Notes: generated by a model from the sequence alone, not told the origin. 64,000 bases of DNA from Microbulbifer salipaludis (GCF_017303155.1 NZ_JAEKJR010000001.1:558001-622000), one strand, 5' to 3'; positions 37,327 through 48,006 are shown, counted from the stretch's first letter. Made by a program: numbers and translations.

Positions 37327-37367
37327 ATGCGCGCTTCTTTGTAAAATTTGCCAGGGGGGCAAGCACC

Positions 37368-38927
37368 ATGGGTAAACAGGTTAATCGCGCGCTGCGTTTC
37401 TTTGCGGCGGGCACCGTGACGGCGATGTCGTCGATTGCGCTGGCAGAGTTGCCAGCCTACCAGCAGACCAGTAGCTGGTACGCCAACGGAGAGGCCGCAC
37501 TGGCGGCCAAGCTGGCAGATACCCGCACCGAAAAATCCGCAAAAAATGTCATTCTGTTTGTGGGCGATGGCATGGGCGTTTCCACACTCACCGCCGCGCG
37601 TATTCTGGATGGCCAGATGCGCGGCGAGAGCGGCGAGGAAAACCTGCTCTCGTTCGAAGCATTTCCCCATACCGCGCTAATCAAAACCTACAACACCAAC
37701 CAGCAGACCCCGGATTCCGCCGGCACCATGACCGCCATGATGACCGGCGTGAAAACCCGCGCGGGCATGATCAATGTCGACAGCGATGGCTTGCGTGCCG
37801 ATTGCGCGGGCGTGGCCGGGAACGAACTCAATACCTTTCTCGAGCTGATGGAAGACCAGGGGCGCAGCACCGGTATCGTTTCCACCGCGCGCATCACCCA
37901 CGCCACCCCGGCGGCCACCTATGCGCGTTCGCCGGAGCGCAACTGGGAGTCCAACGATGGCCTGAGCGAAGAGGCCGTGGCAAATGGCTGTGTGGATATC
38001 GCCGCACAGCTGGTAAGCCTCGATGTGGGCGATGGCATTGACGTGATTCTCGGCGGTGGGCGCCGTCACTTTATTACCAGCGATGATGGCGGCAAGCGCA
38101 CCGACGGGCGCGACCTTACCGCCGAATGGCGGGATCGCTACAGCGAGCAGCGCGCAGCTTATGTACAAAGTGGCAGCGAGCTGGCGGGCACCGATCTTGC
38201 CAACACCGACAAACTGCTCGGTCTGTTTACTGCCTCCCACATGAGTTATGACGCCGACCGCACCGCGCATGACAAAGACGAGCCTTCCATCGCGGAAATG
38301 ACCGGCCGTGCGATTGAGTTGTTGTCGAAAAATGAACAGGGTTACTTCCTGATGGTGGAATCCGGTCGCATCGATCACGGCCACCATGCCGGCAGCGCCT
38401 ACACCGCCCTGCACGACACCATCGCGTTCGCCGAAGCGGTCAAGACCGCGACGGAAACCGTGAATCTCGATGACACCCTGATACTGGTGACTGCCGACCA
38501 CAGTCATGTGATGACCATTGCCGGCTATGCCACACGCGGCAACCCGATTCTTGGCAAGGTGGAAACCAACGATAGCCACGGCGCGCCCACCGGTGCCCCC
38601 GCACTGGCCAAAGACGACCTGCCCTACACCGCCCTGTCTTATGCCAATGGTCTCGGATTTGCCGACCTGGGCGGAGAAACCAACGCCGATGCCCGGTATT
38701 ATCTGCCCGCAGATACAGGCCGCAAGGATCTCACGGCCACCGATACCCAGGCACCGGGTTTCCATCAGGAGGCCTTGGTGCCGCTGGGATCCGAGTCGCA
38801 CGCGGGCGAAGACATCACCCTGCACGCCATTGGCGCGGGTGCACAGCTGGTTCAGGGCACCCTGGAGCAGAACGCGGTATTTCATTTGATGATCGGCGCC
38901 ACCGGGCTGCCGGTCAGCGCAGAATAA
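37368..38927 (+). CDS. phoA: Alkaline phosphatase, secreted
   Basis: The enzyme releases phosphate from organic esters outside the inner membrane. The 519 residues have a signal peptide ending SSIALA (about 26), the metal-binding VGDGMG (65-70) and the phosphoserine nucleophile Ser117 in TPDSAGT. VESGRIDHGHH and TADHSHVM supply further metal ligands. It stands behind a Pho box, so it should be induced by phosphate starvation. The second phosphatase follows after 14 bases and is clearly a paralogue. Confidence 0.95.
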   Translation: MGKQVNRALRFFAAGTVTAMSSIALAELPAYQQTSSWYANGEAALAAKLADTRTEKSAKNVILFVGDGMGVSTLTAARILDGQMRGESGEENLLSFEAFPHTALIKTYNTNQQTPDSAGTMTAMMTGVKTRAGMINVDSDGLRADCAGVAGNELNTFLELMEDQGRSTGIVSTARITHATPAATYARSPERNWESNDGLSEEAVANGCVDIAAQLVSLDVGDGIDVILGGGRRHFITSDDGGKRTDGRDLTAEWRDRYSEQRAAYVQSGSELAGTDLANTDKLLGLFTASHMSYDADRTAHDKDEPSIAEMTGRAIELLSKNEQGYFLMVESGRIDHGHHAGSAYTALHDTIAFAEAVKTATETVNLDDTLILVTADHSHVMTIAGYATRGNPILGKVETNDSHGAPTGAPALAKDDLPYTALSYANGLGFADLGGETNADARYYLPADTGRKDLTATDTQAPGFHQEALVPLGSESHAGEDITLHAIGAGAQLVQGTLEQNAVFHLMIGATGLPVSAE

Positions 38928-38941
38928 TTTGGGGGTAAATC

Positions 38942-40561
38942 ATGCAACTGAACAAACTTTCCGCCGCCTTTGCGGCGCTCCTCGGCCTCACGCTAGCCGC
39001 CTGCAGTGACAATAATTCCGCACCGGCGCCGGGCGCCCCGGCACCGCAACCCGAGCCGGAAGTCCCGGGTCTGGTGCTGTCGGACGCCCAGCGCAACAGT
39101 GACTGGTACAAAAATGGTGCCGCAGCCATCGCCAGTGCACGGGATGTGGCGATCAACAACGACCGCGGTGCGGCCAGGAATGTCATCCTGTTTGTAGGCG
39201 ATGGCATGGGTATCTCGACGGTCACCGCCGCGCGCATTCTCGCCGGGCAGTTGCAGGGCCAGAGTGGTGAGGAATACCAGCTCAGCTTCGAGAAAATGCC
39301 GTTTGCGGGTCTGATCAAAACCTACAATACCAACCAGCAGACCCCGGACTCTGCGGGCACCGCCACCGCCATGGTCACCGGCGTAAAAACCAAGGCCGGT
39401 GTGCTGAATGTGGATGAAACGGTGGCGCGCGGTGATTGCGCTGGCAGTCTGCAGCGCCCGCTCACCACCGCGCTGGAGCTGGCAGAAGGCCTGGGCAAGA
39501 GCACCGGTATCGTGAGCACCGCGCGCATCACCCACGCCACCCCTGCCGCCACCTACGCCAAGGTGCCGGAGCGTGGCTGGGAATACGCGGCGCCGGAAGG
39601 CTGTAAGGATATTGCCACACAGCTGGTGGAGCTGGCCGCCGGCGATGGGATCGACGTTGTGATGGGCGGCGGCCGCCGCAGTTTCCTGCCCGCGGAGGTC
39701 ACCGATCTCGAGGGAAAAACCGGGCGCCGTACTGACGGGGTCAACCTGATCGACGCGTGGAAGGCGCGTTACAATGACGGTGTGACCAATGCGCGGTATA
39801 TCGAGGACCAGTCCGGTTTCGATGGAATTGAGGTGGCCAGTACCGACAAGTTACTGGGCCTGTTTGAAAGTTCGCACATGCGCTACGAGGAAGACCGCGA
39901 CAACGATGTGGCCGGCGAACCCTCCCTGTCGCAAATGACCGGCAAGGCCATCGAGTTGCTGAGCAAAAACGAAAACGGCTATTTCATGATGGTGGAATCG
40001 GGTCGTATCGACCACGGTCACCACGCCGGCAGTGCCTACAGCGCGCTCACCGACGCGGTGGAAATGGCGAAAGCGGTGCAGGTGGCGATGGACAACACCA
40101 GTGCGGAAGACACCCTGATCGTGGTGACCGCCGACCACAGCCACGTCATGACCATTGCCGGTTACCCCACCCGCGGCAATCCGATTCTGGGCAAAGTGGT
40201 GAACAACGACAGCCGCGGCCAGCCGGAAGCCGGTGTGGCGCTCGCCGCCGACGGCCTGCCCTACACCACCATCACCTATGCCAACGGCCTCGGCCACGCA
40301 CACTATGGTGCCAGCACCGATGCGGACGACCGCTACGAAGACCCGATCAGTGCCGGCCGTCAGGACATCAGCGCCAGCGACACCGAATCAGCCGGCTACC
40401 ACCAGGAAGCCCTGGTGCCGCTCGGCAGTGAAACCCATGCCGGTGAAGACGTCGGTGTGTGGGCGCGCGGCCCCGGCTCACACCTGCTGTCTGGCACCAA
40501 TGAGCAGAGCTTTATCTTTCATGTGATGGCACATTCTGGCGGGTTGATGGGCGAAAACTGA
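38942..40561 (+). CDS. Alkaline phosphatase lipoprotein, paralogue of the preceding gene
   Basis: The 539-residue protein shares VGDGMG, TPDSAGT (nucleophile Ser137), VESGRIDHGHH and TADHSHVM with its neighbour. Its signal ends in LAAC (Cys21), followed by a Pro/Ala linker, so it is probably membrane-anchored while the first copy is free. The 14-base gap implies one transcript. The pair looks like a local duplication that has diverged in localisation. Confidence 0.94.
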   Translation: MQLNKLSAAFAALLGLTLAACSDNNSAPAPGAPAPQPEPEVPGLVLSDAQRNSDWYKNGAAAIASARDVAINNDRGAARNVILFVGDGMGISTVTAARILAGQLQGQSGEEYQLSFEKMPFAGLIKTYNTNQQTPDSAGTATAMVTGVKTKAGVLNVDETVARGDCAGSLQRPLTTALELAEGLGKSTGIVSTARITHATPAATYAKVPERGWEYAAPEGCKDIATQLVELAAGDGIDVVMGGGRRSFLPAEVTDLEGKTGRRTDGVNLIDAWKARYNDGVTNARYIEDQSGFDGIEVASTDKLLGLFESSHMRYEEDRDNDVAGEPSLSQMTGKAIELLSKNENGYFMMVESGRIDHGHHAGSAYSALTDAVEMAKAVQVAMDNTSAEDTLIVVTADHSHVMTIAGYPTRGNPILGKVVNNDSRGQPEAGVALAADGLPYTTITYANGLGHAHYGASTDADDRYEDPISAGRQDISASDTESAGYHQEALVPLGSETHAGEDVGVWARGPGSHLLSGTNEQSFIFHVMAHSGGLMGEN

Positions 40562-40757
40562 TCTGCGATCCGGCTATCGTCCGTTTCGGTGTACTTCCCA
40601 AGCCGCAGCGAGCATCTTTTGCAGACAATGGGGGGCTGAGAGTTCGATCTCAGTTTAAGAAGAAGAATTCAGTGCCAATGTGGCGCTGTTTGCTTGTAGG
40701 TCGTGCTCTTCACATGTTATTGCTCCTCGCGAAAATGACAATAATAGGCGAGCGTAC

Positions 40758-43229
40758 ATGAACTTGAAGCGCACTTTAGGGGTCGTTGTTGCAAGCTGTA
40801 TTTTATCTGCCTGTGGTGGTGGGGGAGGAAGCGATGGGGGTTCTGCTCCATCTCCATCGCCGACTCCGACGCAGTATTCGGTTACAACATCCGTGGGAAC
40901 CGGCGGCTCCGTTTCCCCGCAAAGTGCAACGGTGGAGAGTGGTGGTACCGCCACTTTCACCATCTCCGCGGATCAGGGGTATCAGATAAGTTCCGTCGAA
41001 GGCTGTAACGGGACATTGAGTGATGGCAGTTATACCACTGGGCAGATCACCGCTAACTGCGTAGTTACCATTGCTTTCGCTCAATCCGATTCCACCTCGA
41101 CAGACAGTCAGCCCCCTACCGCGTCCATATTATTTCCCGCGCCGGTAACGCGCACGAGCTCCAATACCTTGATTGTCAGGGGGACCGCCAGAGACGCGGG
41201 CTCGGTAAAATCTGTGCGGGTAAACGGCGTTGAGGCAACGCTGACTCGTTCCTCAGCAGTAAGCCTGCAAAATAGCATGTCGATTCATCGTTACGTGCCG
41301 GATCCGTTGGCAAATGGCACGGGCGGTGGTTCTGATGAAGATTCAGAAGATGAGGTCGAGTGGGAAGCAGAGATTTCGGTTCCCGACGATGACGACTCCA
41401 CCGTTGTTGTCGAAACAGAGGATGACAGTGGAAACGTTGAGGAAGTCGCGGATACAGTAGAGATTAAAAACCGTGCGGTGCCGGTAAGCTTCACTATCGA
41501 TGCGGAAAATCGAAAGTTGATGGGCCAGCTTTGGCAGCTTCCTTCCGATGATGGATGGTACAACCCACTGGTCATTTGGGGTCTTGATGACGATAGCTAC
41601 GAAATACTTTCGACTCCCGCGGACTATCCCTATTGCGGCATGCTGATGCTGGACTCATCTCGACGACAGGTTATTTGTCCAGAGCTATTCGACGGGCATC
41701 TGAAATTAACTGCACTCAATCTTGATTCATCTGCGCATACAGTGCTACTCGGCAAGAGCCTGGAACTCGATCCCGCGGAATGGCAATTTGCCCATGTTAC
41801 TGATGCCAAGTTGTCGGCAGATTATACCAGTATTTACTTGATGCTTACCTATTTTTCTGTGGCGAGCTATGACGACAATAAAGTAGTCATATTCCGGTAT
41901 GATTTTGCGGACAACAGCCTGAATCTACTTGTCGATGGCTATACACCGTCTGGAGTAAAACTTGCGGCGCGCTCATTTGACTTAACTGAAAGCGGCATAG
42001 TTGCTATTAAATACCGCACCGCCGAGGAGATTGCCGATGAGGGTCGGTTAATACTTATTGACTACGCGGGTACCGATGTTACTGATTTAACTGAGCCGGT
42101 AGAGCTGGCTTTAGATAAAGTTGATATCGATGGCGCAACTAGTACAGCGTATATGGCGGGTTACTATGGAATTGCCAAGGCTGATCTTACAGATGGATCA
42201 CATCAGGTTCTGTCGTTGGAGTCGGATGAGAAGCTCTTTAACGTCAACCAGTTGGCTTCCCTGGCGCATGATGCGGCTGCAAGCAGGCTGCTGGTTGGTG
42301 ATTCCGCTTACGGCTACATTTTCGCGGTTGATACCGAAACCGGTGAGCGTACTGAATTTGCGGCCAATGGCGTAGGTTCGGGTAAGCACTTGCTTGCGAT
42401 AAGAGCGATCGAGCTGGATGAGGACGCGCAAACCGCTTACGTGCTCGATGATGGCGGTTCTGAAGAAGGAATTCTGGCGGTCGTTGACTTGAATACCGGA
42501 AACCGGGAAGAGATAGCCCGGTTACCTACGTGTCGGTATTTCGCGCAAGATCTTGTGCTGGACAAGTCCGCTGGCCGAATTTTCGCAGTCTTCGAGCATG
42601 AAATTTTCGAGGTCACGTTGGCCGATGGTCTGGTACGGCCACTGATTTCTTCTGGAGGTGGCTCTTGCGGTGGTAGTTACACTTTCTCGGGCGGCAGCCT
42701 TGATGTAAGTGGTAGCCGCCTGTTATTAACTGAGACCTCTACGGACTCAATTTTGGCGCTGGACCTTGCCAGTGCGACGATAAGCAGTGTTTATTCCGGT
42801 GGAGAAATCGATGTCCCGGTTGATGTGGAGCCGGACCCCAATTCTGGCCTGATGTACGTTCTGTCGCAGGCCAACGGTGCCCTCTATTCCTATGATCAGA
42901 GCAGCAATGAGCTGTCGCTATTGTTGGATGAGTGTATTGAGGATCATGGTAGGAACGCGCTGGATCCGAATATCGGCAATATCCATGGTATGGATGTAGA
43001 TCCGAATAATCCCTGGATCTGGATTTCGGGTGATTACCTGATGAAGTTTGATCTCGAGGCGAATTCTTGTGCTGTGATGCCATGGAAATACTACGGCTAT
43101 GGCCTTGGGAACAATATCAGCATTCTGGACGCAGAGGCTGCAGCCGATGGTAGGCTGTTTGGAACCAAGTTCAACAATGTGATCCAGATAGATTTTGAAT
43201 CCGGAGAAATCGTTACGATTTCCCGTTAA
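40758..43229 (+). CDS. Large lipoprotein with InlB-type repeat domain and propeller-like C-terminal region
   Basis: The start MNLKRTLGVVVASCILSAC gives a lipobox LSAC (Cys19) followed by a Gly/Ser/Pro linker. Residues about 40-105 (SVTTSVGTGGSVSP, GYQISSVEGCNGTL, NCVVTIAF) resemble the divergent InlB B-repeat domain. A bacterial Ig-like segment follows (ASILFPAPVTRTSSNTLIV), interrupted by a very acidic stretch (GGSDEDSEDEVEWEAE). The remaining 500 residues contain recurring short beta motifs ending in LD or ID plus Gly and look like a beta-propeller. Function unknown; perhaps surface binding. Less GC-rich than its neighbours. Confidence 0.8.
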   Translation: MNLKRTLGVVVASCILSACGGGGGSDGGSAPSPSPTPTQYSVTTSVGTGGSVSPQSATVESGGTATFTISADQGYQISSVEGCNGTLSDGSYTTGQITANCVVTIAFAQSDSTSTDSQPPTASILFPAPVTRTSSNTLIVRGTARDAGSVKSVRVNGVEATLTRSSAVSLQNSMSIHRYVPDPLANGTGGGSDEDSEDEVEWEAEISVPDDDDSTVVVETEDDSGNVEEVADTVEIKNRAVPVSFTIDAENRKLMGQLWQLPSDDGWYNPLVIWGLDDDSYEILSTPADYPYCGMLMLDSSRRQVICPELFDGHLKLTALNLDSSAHTVLLGKSLELDPAEWQFAHVTDAKLSADYTSIYLMLTYFSVASYDDNKVVIFRYDFADNSLNLLVDGYTPSGVKLAARSFDLTESGIVAIKYRTAEEIADEGRLILIDYAGTDVTDLTEPVELALDKVDIDGATSTAYMAGYYGIAKADLTDGSHQVLSLESDEKLFNVNQLASLAHDAAASRLLVGDSAYGYIFAVDTETGERTEFAANGVGSGKHLLAIRAIELDEDAQTAYVLDDGGSEEGILAVVDLNTGNREEIARLPTCRYFAQDLVLDKSAGRIFAVFEHEIFEVTLADGLVRPLISSGGGSCGGSYTFSGGSLDVSGSRLLLTETSTDSILALDLASATISSVYSGGEIDVPVDVEPDPNSGLMYVLSQANGALYSYDQSSNELSLLLDECIEDHGRNALDPNIGNIHGMDVDPNNPWIWISGDYLMKFDLEANSCAVMPWKYYGYGLGNNISILDAEAAADGRLFGTKFNNVIQIDFESGEIVTISR

Positions 43230-43279
43230 TGCAGGCAAGCTGGCTGGCGGTGGCCGAATTGCTGGTGCCGACGCCTAGG

Positions 43280-44112
43280 CTACGCAAACGTCCAGTGCGC
43301 CTGCGGGAACAGTTGCCGGCATAGCTGCGCGATCTCGTCGCGCAGCTGTTCTAACCGCTGATTTGCTTGGTCCAGCAAGGCTTTCTGTTCGCTGGCCATT
43401 TCGGGTGTTTCGTGGCCGTGGCGAGCAAGGTGCTGGCAGAGTAACCGCAGGTCGCGCCAGTCGCCCAGTGCGCTGGCTAACCTTTGCAGGTCGCGGGTGC
43501 GCTTGCCGATGGTTTCCGGGTAGTGCTCTTCCAGCAGGCGACTCTGGTACCACTGGTCTTTGGCGCGTTTACGCAGAGTGTGAACCTGCTCGTCTGAGTT
43601 CAGTGCGAGGGCGTGTCCCATGGCCTTGAACGCCCGCCGGTAGCTTTTACAGTAGCCCAATTCAATATCGTCCCAGCTGGCGCCCTGAAAGTGCCAGCCA
43701 TAAATCTTTATTAGCGCCAGTTGCAACGACTTTTCGGTCTGCTCCAGCAGCCTTTCGGTGTACCCGTTATCCAATCGCCCCTTCAGGTGCGCTGCAGTGT
43801 GCGGGCAGCGCCCGACTTCCAATTGTGCGTCCAGGGCGAGATGTAGCGATGCGCTCTCGCGGCAGGCACTGAGTGCATCATTGATGCTGCGGTAACGGGT
43901 ATTCTCTGTGCGGTACAGGGTGTCTGTGGTGGTATTGGCGTAGCGGATAAGGCGCAACAGGGCGCGCAATTTTCGCCGTGTTTCCGCACACTGTGGATGG
44001 CGTGCTCGTCTTCCGCCGACTGGCAGCAGGCGATAGCTGCAAGAGCCTGTGTGTGTGCAACGGCGCGGATCGTCGGGGCAAGTGGGTGCTTACTGTGCAA
44101 TTGATAGGGCAT
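43280..44112 (-). pseudogene. CHAD domain protein with a frameshift
   Basis: CHAD domains are helical and bind polyphosphate through conserved basic residues. The N-terminal part ([13 protein letters not shown] to AIHSVRKHGE) and the main part (LRALLRLIRYAN onward) lie in different phases. They would join if the A run on the minus strand at 43970-43973 had five bases instead of four, giving AIHSVRKHGEKLRALLRLIR, the expected CHAD motif. This is either a true inactivating deletion, a sequencing error in a homopolymer, or slippage. The rest of the frame is intact to the stop at 43280. Confidence 0.75.
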
Positions 44113-44242
44113 AAGTAAGACGGAAGCAGAACGGAAAGAGAGCCGCGGTGTCTCGATATTGCTCAAGTTTAGTCGGTGGCGGTGCCGATCAGGTCCGCCC
44201 CATGTACAATGTGGCCCTGAAATTTGGCGCAGCAGGCACAAG

Positions 44243-44992
44243 ATGACCGAACGCAAGACGACCCACTTCGGCTACCAGCAGGTGCCGGTCGAAGAGAAGG
44301 CGGGACGAGTGGCGGATGTATTCCACTCGGTAGCAGCCCGCTATGACGTGATGAACGACCTGATGTCGGGCGGTATCCACCGCCTGTGGAAGCGTTTCAC
44401 CATCGAGCTTTCTGCCGCGCGTCCGGGGCAGACCATTCTGGATATTGCCGGCGGTACCGGGGATCTTACGGCGCGCTTTTCCCGTATTGTGGGCCCTACC
44501 GGCAAGGTGGTGTTGGCGGATATCAACGAGTCGATGCTGAAAGTCGGCCGCGATCGTCTGCTGGATCGCGGTATTGCGGGCAATGTGGAGACGGTACAGG
44601 CAGATGCCCAGTACCTGCCGTTCCCGGACAATACTTTTGATTGCATTACCATCGCCTTCGGCCTGCGCAACGTCACCGATAAGGATCTGGCGCTGCGTTC
44701 GATGCTGCGGGTGCTGAAGCCCGGTGGCCGCCTGCTGGTGCTGGAGTTTTCCAAGCCGCAGTCGAAGCTGCTGGAGAAGGTCTACGATCAATACTCGTTC
44801 CGCCTGCTGCCGTTTATGGGCAAGCTGGTGGCGGACGATGCAGACAGCTACCGCTACCTGGCCGAGAGCATCCGCATGCATCCGGATCAGCAGACCCTGA
44901 AAGACATGATGGGCGAGGCCGGTTTTGTGGACTGCGAATACCACAATATGACCGGTGGCATTGTGGCCCTGCACAAGGGCATCAAGCCCTAA
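44243..44992 (+). CDS. ubiE: Ubiquinone/menaquinone biosynthesis C-methyltransferase
   Basis: SAM-dependent C-methylation in ubiquinone (and menaquinone) synthesis. From the ATG at [19 protein letters not shown] the protein has 249 residues with [17 protein letters not shown], the SAM loop [11 protein letters not shown] and AFGLRNVTD. It begins the ubiE-ubiJ-ubiB group; a family A hairpin separates it from ubiJ. Confidence 0.97.
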   Translation: MTERKTTHFGYQQVPVEEKAGRVADVFHSVAARYDVMNDLMSGGIHRLWKRFTIELSAARPGQTILDIAGGTGDLTARFSRIVGPTGKVVLADINESMLKVGRDRLLDRGIAGNVETVQADAQYLPFPDNTFDCITIAFGLRNVTDKDLALRSMLRVLKPGGRLLVLEFSKPQSKLLEKVYDQYSFRLLPFMGKLVADDADSYRYLAESIRMHPDQQTLKDMMGEAGFVDCEYHNMTGGIVALHKGIKP

Positions 44993-45016
44993 CGCTTGGG
45001 CTTCGGTCCTTGTCCC

Positions 45017-45150
45017 GTGGCGCCGCCGCTACCGGTGTCTGTTTACGGGACACGCCGTAAACCCATCCATGGGGGCTCGGCTGCGGCCATCCAGGCCGCA
45101 GACGGTCCCGCAAACAGACCCCGGTATCGACGCCTTAGCGTGTGACTTCA
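45017..45150 (-). repeat. Long hairpin element, family A copy 7, between ubiE and ubiJ (inverted orientation)
   Basis: Arms GGCGCCGCCGCTACCGG... (from 45019) and GTCCCGCAAACAGACCCCGG (to 45134 with flanking CGACGCC) pair with a few mismatches. The loop has AACCCATCCATGGGGGC and the inner hairpin CTGCGGCC / GGCCGCAG. The right flank, reverse-complemented, has a degenerate GAAGT...AAGG. Confidence 0.87.
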
Positions 45151-45213
45151 GCATTGCAAACACACGATTTAGAAGCACAGCGACGATCCGGACATGGACG
45201 ATTTCAGAAGATA

Positions 45214-45876
45214 ATGACCGACCCCACCTTCCGCGCCGGCTTCGATGCCACCCTGGAAACCGCCATCAACACCGCCCTGCGCTATGACCCGGGCAGCCGC
45301 GCGCGCCTGGCCAAGCTGGCGGGCAAGGTATTGCGGGTAGATCTCACCGCGCCTGCGTTGACCCTGTTCCTGGCGATCGATGATGAGGACGGTGAAGAGG
45401 GTGGCTATATAGAGGTCCACAGCCGCTGGAGTGGCGAGGTGACCACGGAGCTGTCCGGCTCTGCGCTGGCCTTTGTGCAATTGCTGCGAAATCGAGACGC
45501 GACACCGGCCAAGCTGGGGGTGGAAGTGCGCGGTTCCAGCGCGCTGCTGGCGGAGTTACAGGCAATCATGCGGAATCTGGATATCGATTGGGAGGAGCCG
45601 CTGGCGAAGCTGATTGGTGATTCTCCCGCGCATCAGCTGGGTAGCGGGGTGCGCATGGCGGCGAGCTGGCTGAAAGATGCGCTGGGCGCGGCGCCGAAAG
45701 CGGGTGCCGAGGCGGTGAGTGAGGAGTGGCGGGTGACGCCGCCGCAGGCGCAATTTGAGGCGTTTGCGGAAGATGTGGCGGAATTTGCCCAGGGGGTGGA
45801 CCGGCTGGAGGCGCGTGTTGATATTTTGCGCCGCAAGCTGGAGCGCCGGAACCAGCCAGACGGTGAGGGTAAGTAG
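45214..45876 (+). CDS. ubiJ: Ubiquinone biosynthesis accessory factor, SCP2-like
   Basis: A lipid-binding scaffold of the ubiquinone metabolon. The 220-residue protein has an N-terminal SCP2-like domain (about 5-110), then [14 protein letters not shown] and a C-terminal coiled coil (about 180-215). The ATG giving [10 protein letters not shown] is chosen. It is followed by ubiB after four bases. Confidence 0.92.
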   Translation: MTDPTFRAGFDATLETAINTALRYDPGSRARLAKLAGKVLRVDLTAPALTLFLAIDDEDGEEGGYIEVHSRWSGEVTTELSGSALAFVQLLRNRDATPAKLGVEVRGSSALLAELQAIMRNLDIDWEEPLAKLIGDSPAHQLGSGVRMAASWLKDALGAAPKAGAEAVSEEWRVTPPQAQFEAFAEDVAEFAQGVDRLEARVDILRRKLERRNQPDGEGK

Positions 45877-45880
45877 CGGC

Positions 45881-47518
45881 GTGCCAGTAGCGAGAAGTCT
45901 GACCATTGCGCGGGTATTCCTGCGCTACCGCCTGAATGAGATCGTCCCCGCCGAGCACCAGCCCCTGTGGCTGCGGGCCCTGTGGGCGCCGGCCAAGCTG
46001 CTGCCGCAAAGTGCCCGGGTGAAGCAAATGGGGCGCGGTGAACGGCTGCGCCGCGCGCTGGAAGACCTCGGCCCCATCTATGTGAAGTTCGGCCAGCTGC
46101 TGTCGACGCGCCCGGATGTGATACCCCCGGATATGGTGCAGGAGCTCAATCACCTGCAGGACAATGTGCCGCCCTATCCGGCGGCGCAGTGCATTGCGCG
46201 CATCGAGGAGGCACTGGGTGCGCCGGTGGATGAGCTGTTCGCGGAGTTCGAGCGCGAGCCGCTGGCCTCGGCGTCTGTTGCACAGGTGCACGGTGCGCGG
46301 CTGAAGGGGGAAAACGGCGAGCCCGGCCCGGCCGTGGTGGTGAAGGTACTGCGGCCCGGCATCGACAAGGTCATCGCGCAGGATCTGGAGTTGCTGCACT
46401 ACATCGCCCGCTGGATCGAACGCTATTTGCCCGACGGCCGCCGGATGCGCCCGGTGGAGGTGGTCGAGGATTATCGGCATACCATCGAGGGTGAACTGGA
46501 TCTGGTGCGCGAGGCGTCCAACGGCTCCGAGCTGAAGCGCAACTTCGCCAACTCGCCCCTGCTGTACATCCCCGAGGTCTACTGGGACTACACCCGCGAG
46601 AATGTGCTGGTGCTGGAGCGTATTCACGGGATTCCGGTGACCGACCTGGCACAGCTGCGCGCGCAGCATACCAATATGGAACTGCTGGCCGAGCGCGGGG
46701 TGGAGATCTTCTTCAAGCAGGTGTTTGAGCACAACTTCTTCCATGCGGACATGCACCCCGGCAATATCTTTGTCTCCCGCGAGCATCCCGATCGCCCCAT
46801 GTACATCGCCATCGACACCGCAATCGTTGGCAGTCTGACCCGCGAGGATCAGTACTATATGGCGCGCAATATCCTGGCGATGTTCCGCCGGGATTACCGC
46901 ATGGTGGCGGAATTGCATGTGCAAAGTGGCTGGGTGCGCAAGGACACCCCGGTCAACGCCTTTGAATCGGCGATTCGCGCGGTGTGCGAGCCGATCTTCG
47001 AAAAGCCGCTGGGTGAAATTTCCTTTGCGCGGGTACTGATCAGTTTGTTCCAGACGGCCCAGCGCTTTGATATGGAAGTGCAGCCGCAACTGGTGCTGCT
47101 GCAGAAAACTTTGCTCAATATAGAAGGATTAGGGCGACAGCTGTATCCTCAGCTGGATTTGTGGAAGACTGCCCATCCATTTCTGGAGCGGTGGATGCGC
47201 GAGCGTATTCACCCCAAGACGATTGTCGGCGAAATTCGCCGATACGGGCCGGAATGGCTAGAAAAGTTCCCGCAAATGCCGCAAATGGTATTTTCTGCCC
47301 TGGAGCAGGGGCGAGAGCTGGGGCCGCAATTGCAGCAGCTCAGCGACCAGCTCGCCGGTAGTCGCCAGCGCGGGCGCGCCCGCTATGCGCGCATGGTGGT
47401 CGGCGGCCTGCTGGCGGCGGGTGCGGCACTGGTCGCCTCCCCCGGGCTACTGGCACAGATACCGGCGGCGAGCTGGGCCCTCGGGGCGGCGGCCCTGGCC
47501 CTGCTGCTGTGGCCCTGA
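45881..47518 (+). CDS. ubiB: Ubiquinone biosynthesis regulatory kinase-like protein
   Basis: An atypical ABC1/ADCK-family ATPase needed for ubiquinone production. The GTG start gives 545 residues. The family [11 protein letters not shown] motif and the Ala-rich nucleotide loop [11 protein letters not shown] are present, with HADMHPGN and AIDTAIVG as the catalytic and metal loops. Two C-terminal membrane segments lie near 500-545. The Glu-rich neighbours and order ubiE-J-B are standard. Confidence 0.96.
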   Translation: MPVARSLTIARVFLRYRLNEIVPAEHQPLWLRALWAPAKLLPQSARVKQMGRGERLRRALEDLGPIYVKFGQLLSTRPDVIPPDMVQELNHLQDNVPPYPAAQCIARIEEALGAPVDELFAEFEREPLASASVAQVHGARLKGENGEPGPAVVVKVLRPGIDKVIAQDLELLHYIARWIERYLPDGRRMRPVEVVEDYRHTIEGELDLVREASNGSELKRNFANSPLLYIPEVYWDYTRENVLVLERIHGIPVTDLAQLRAQHTNMELLAERGVEIFFKQVFEHNFFHADMHPGNIFVSREHPDRPMYIAIDTAIVGSLTREDQYYMARNILAMFRRDYRMVAELHVQSGWVRKDTPVNAFESAIRAVCEPIFEKPLGEISFARVLISLFQTAQRFDMEVQPQLVLLQKTLLNIEGLGRQLYPQLDLWKTAHPFLERWMRERIHPKTIVGEIRRYGPEWLEKFPQMPQMVFSALEQGRELGPQLQQLSDQLAGSRQRGRARYARMVVGGLLAAGAALVASPGLLAQIPAASWALGAAALALLLWP

Positions 47519-47599
47519 GGCACGGGTCACCGGCGCAAAATGGCCACCGGGGCGCCGACCTGGCAGCCTACAATAACGAATGCAGTAAGGACGCATACC

Positions 47600-47998
47600 G
47601 TGAGCGAAAACGATTTCACCCAGGCAGTGCGCTGGAACAGTGATGGGCTGGTGCCCGCTATCGCGCAGGACATTAAAACCGGCCGCGTGCTGATGATGGC
47701 GTGGATGAATGCCGAATCCCTGCGCCTGACGGTTGAGGAAGGCCAGGCGGTCTACTGGTCGCGCTCGCGCGGCAAGTTGTGGCGCAAGGGCGAGTCCTCC
47801 GGACATGTGCAACAGGTGCGGGAAATTCGCCTGGACTGCGACGGCGACACCATTGTGCTGATGGTGCAGCAGCTGGGCGGCATTGCCTGCCACACCGGGC
47901 GCACCAGTTGTTTCTACCAGGTACTGGAAAACGGCCAGTGGCAGATTCGCCAGCCCGTCATCACCGACCCGAAAGAGATCTACGCAGGGGAGAAATAG
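47600..47998 (+). CDS. hisI: Phosphoribosyl-AMP cyclohydrolase
   Basis: Third step of histidine synthesis, opening the purine ring of PR-AMP. The GTG start gives 132 residues. The metal-binding DCDGD and zinc ligands in [11 protein letters not shown] are present, with WMNAESL and [14 protein letters not shown] conserved. The enzyme is separate from hisE, as in pseudomonads, rather than fused as in enterics. Confidence 0.96.
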   Translation: MSENDFTQAVRWNSDGLVPAIAQDIKTGRVLMMAWMNAESLRLTVEEGQAVYWSRSRGKLWRKGESSGHVQQVREIRLDCDGDTIVLMVQQLGGIACHTGRTSCFYQVLENGQWQIRQPVITDPKEIYAGEK

Positions 47999-48006
47999 GC
48001 AGCGTC

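Noticed and set aside
37677..38885. Long minus-strand frame of 402 residues opposite the first phosphatase
   Set aside because: Shadow of a well-supported gene; no family features.
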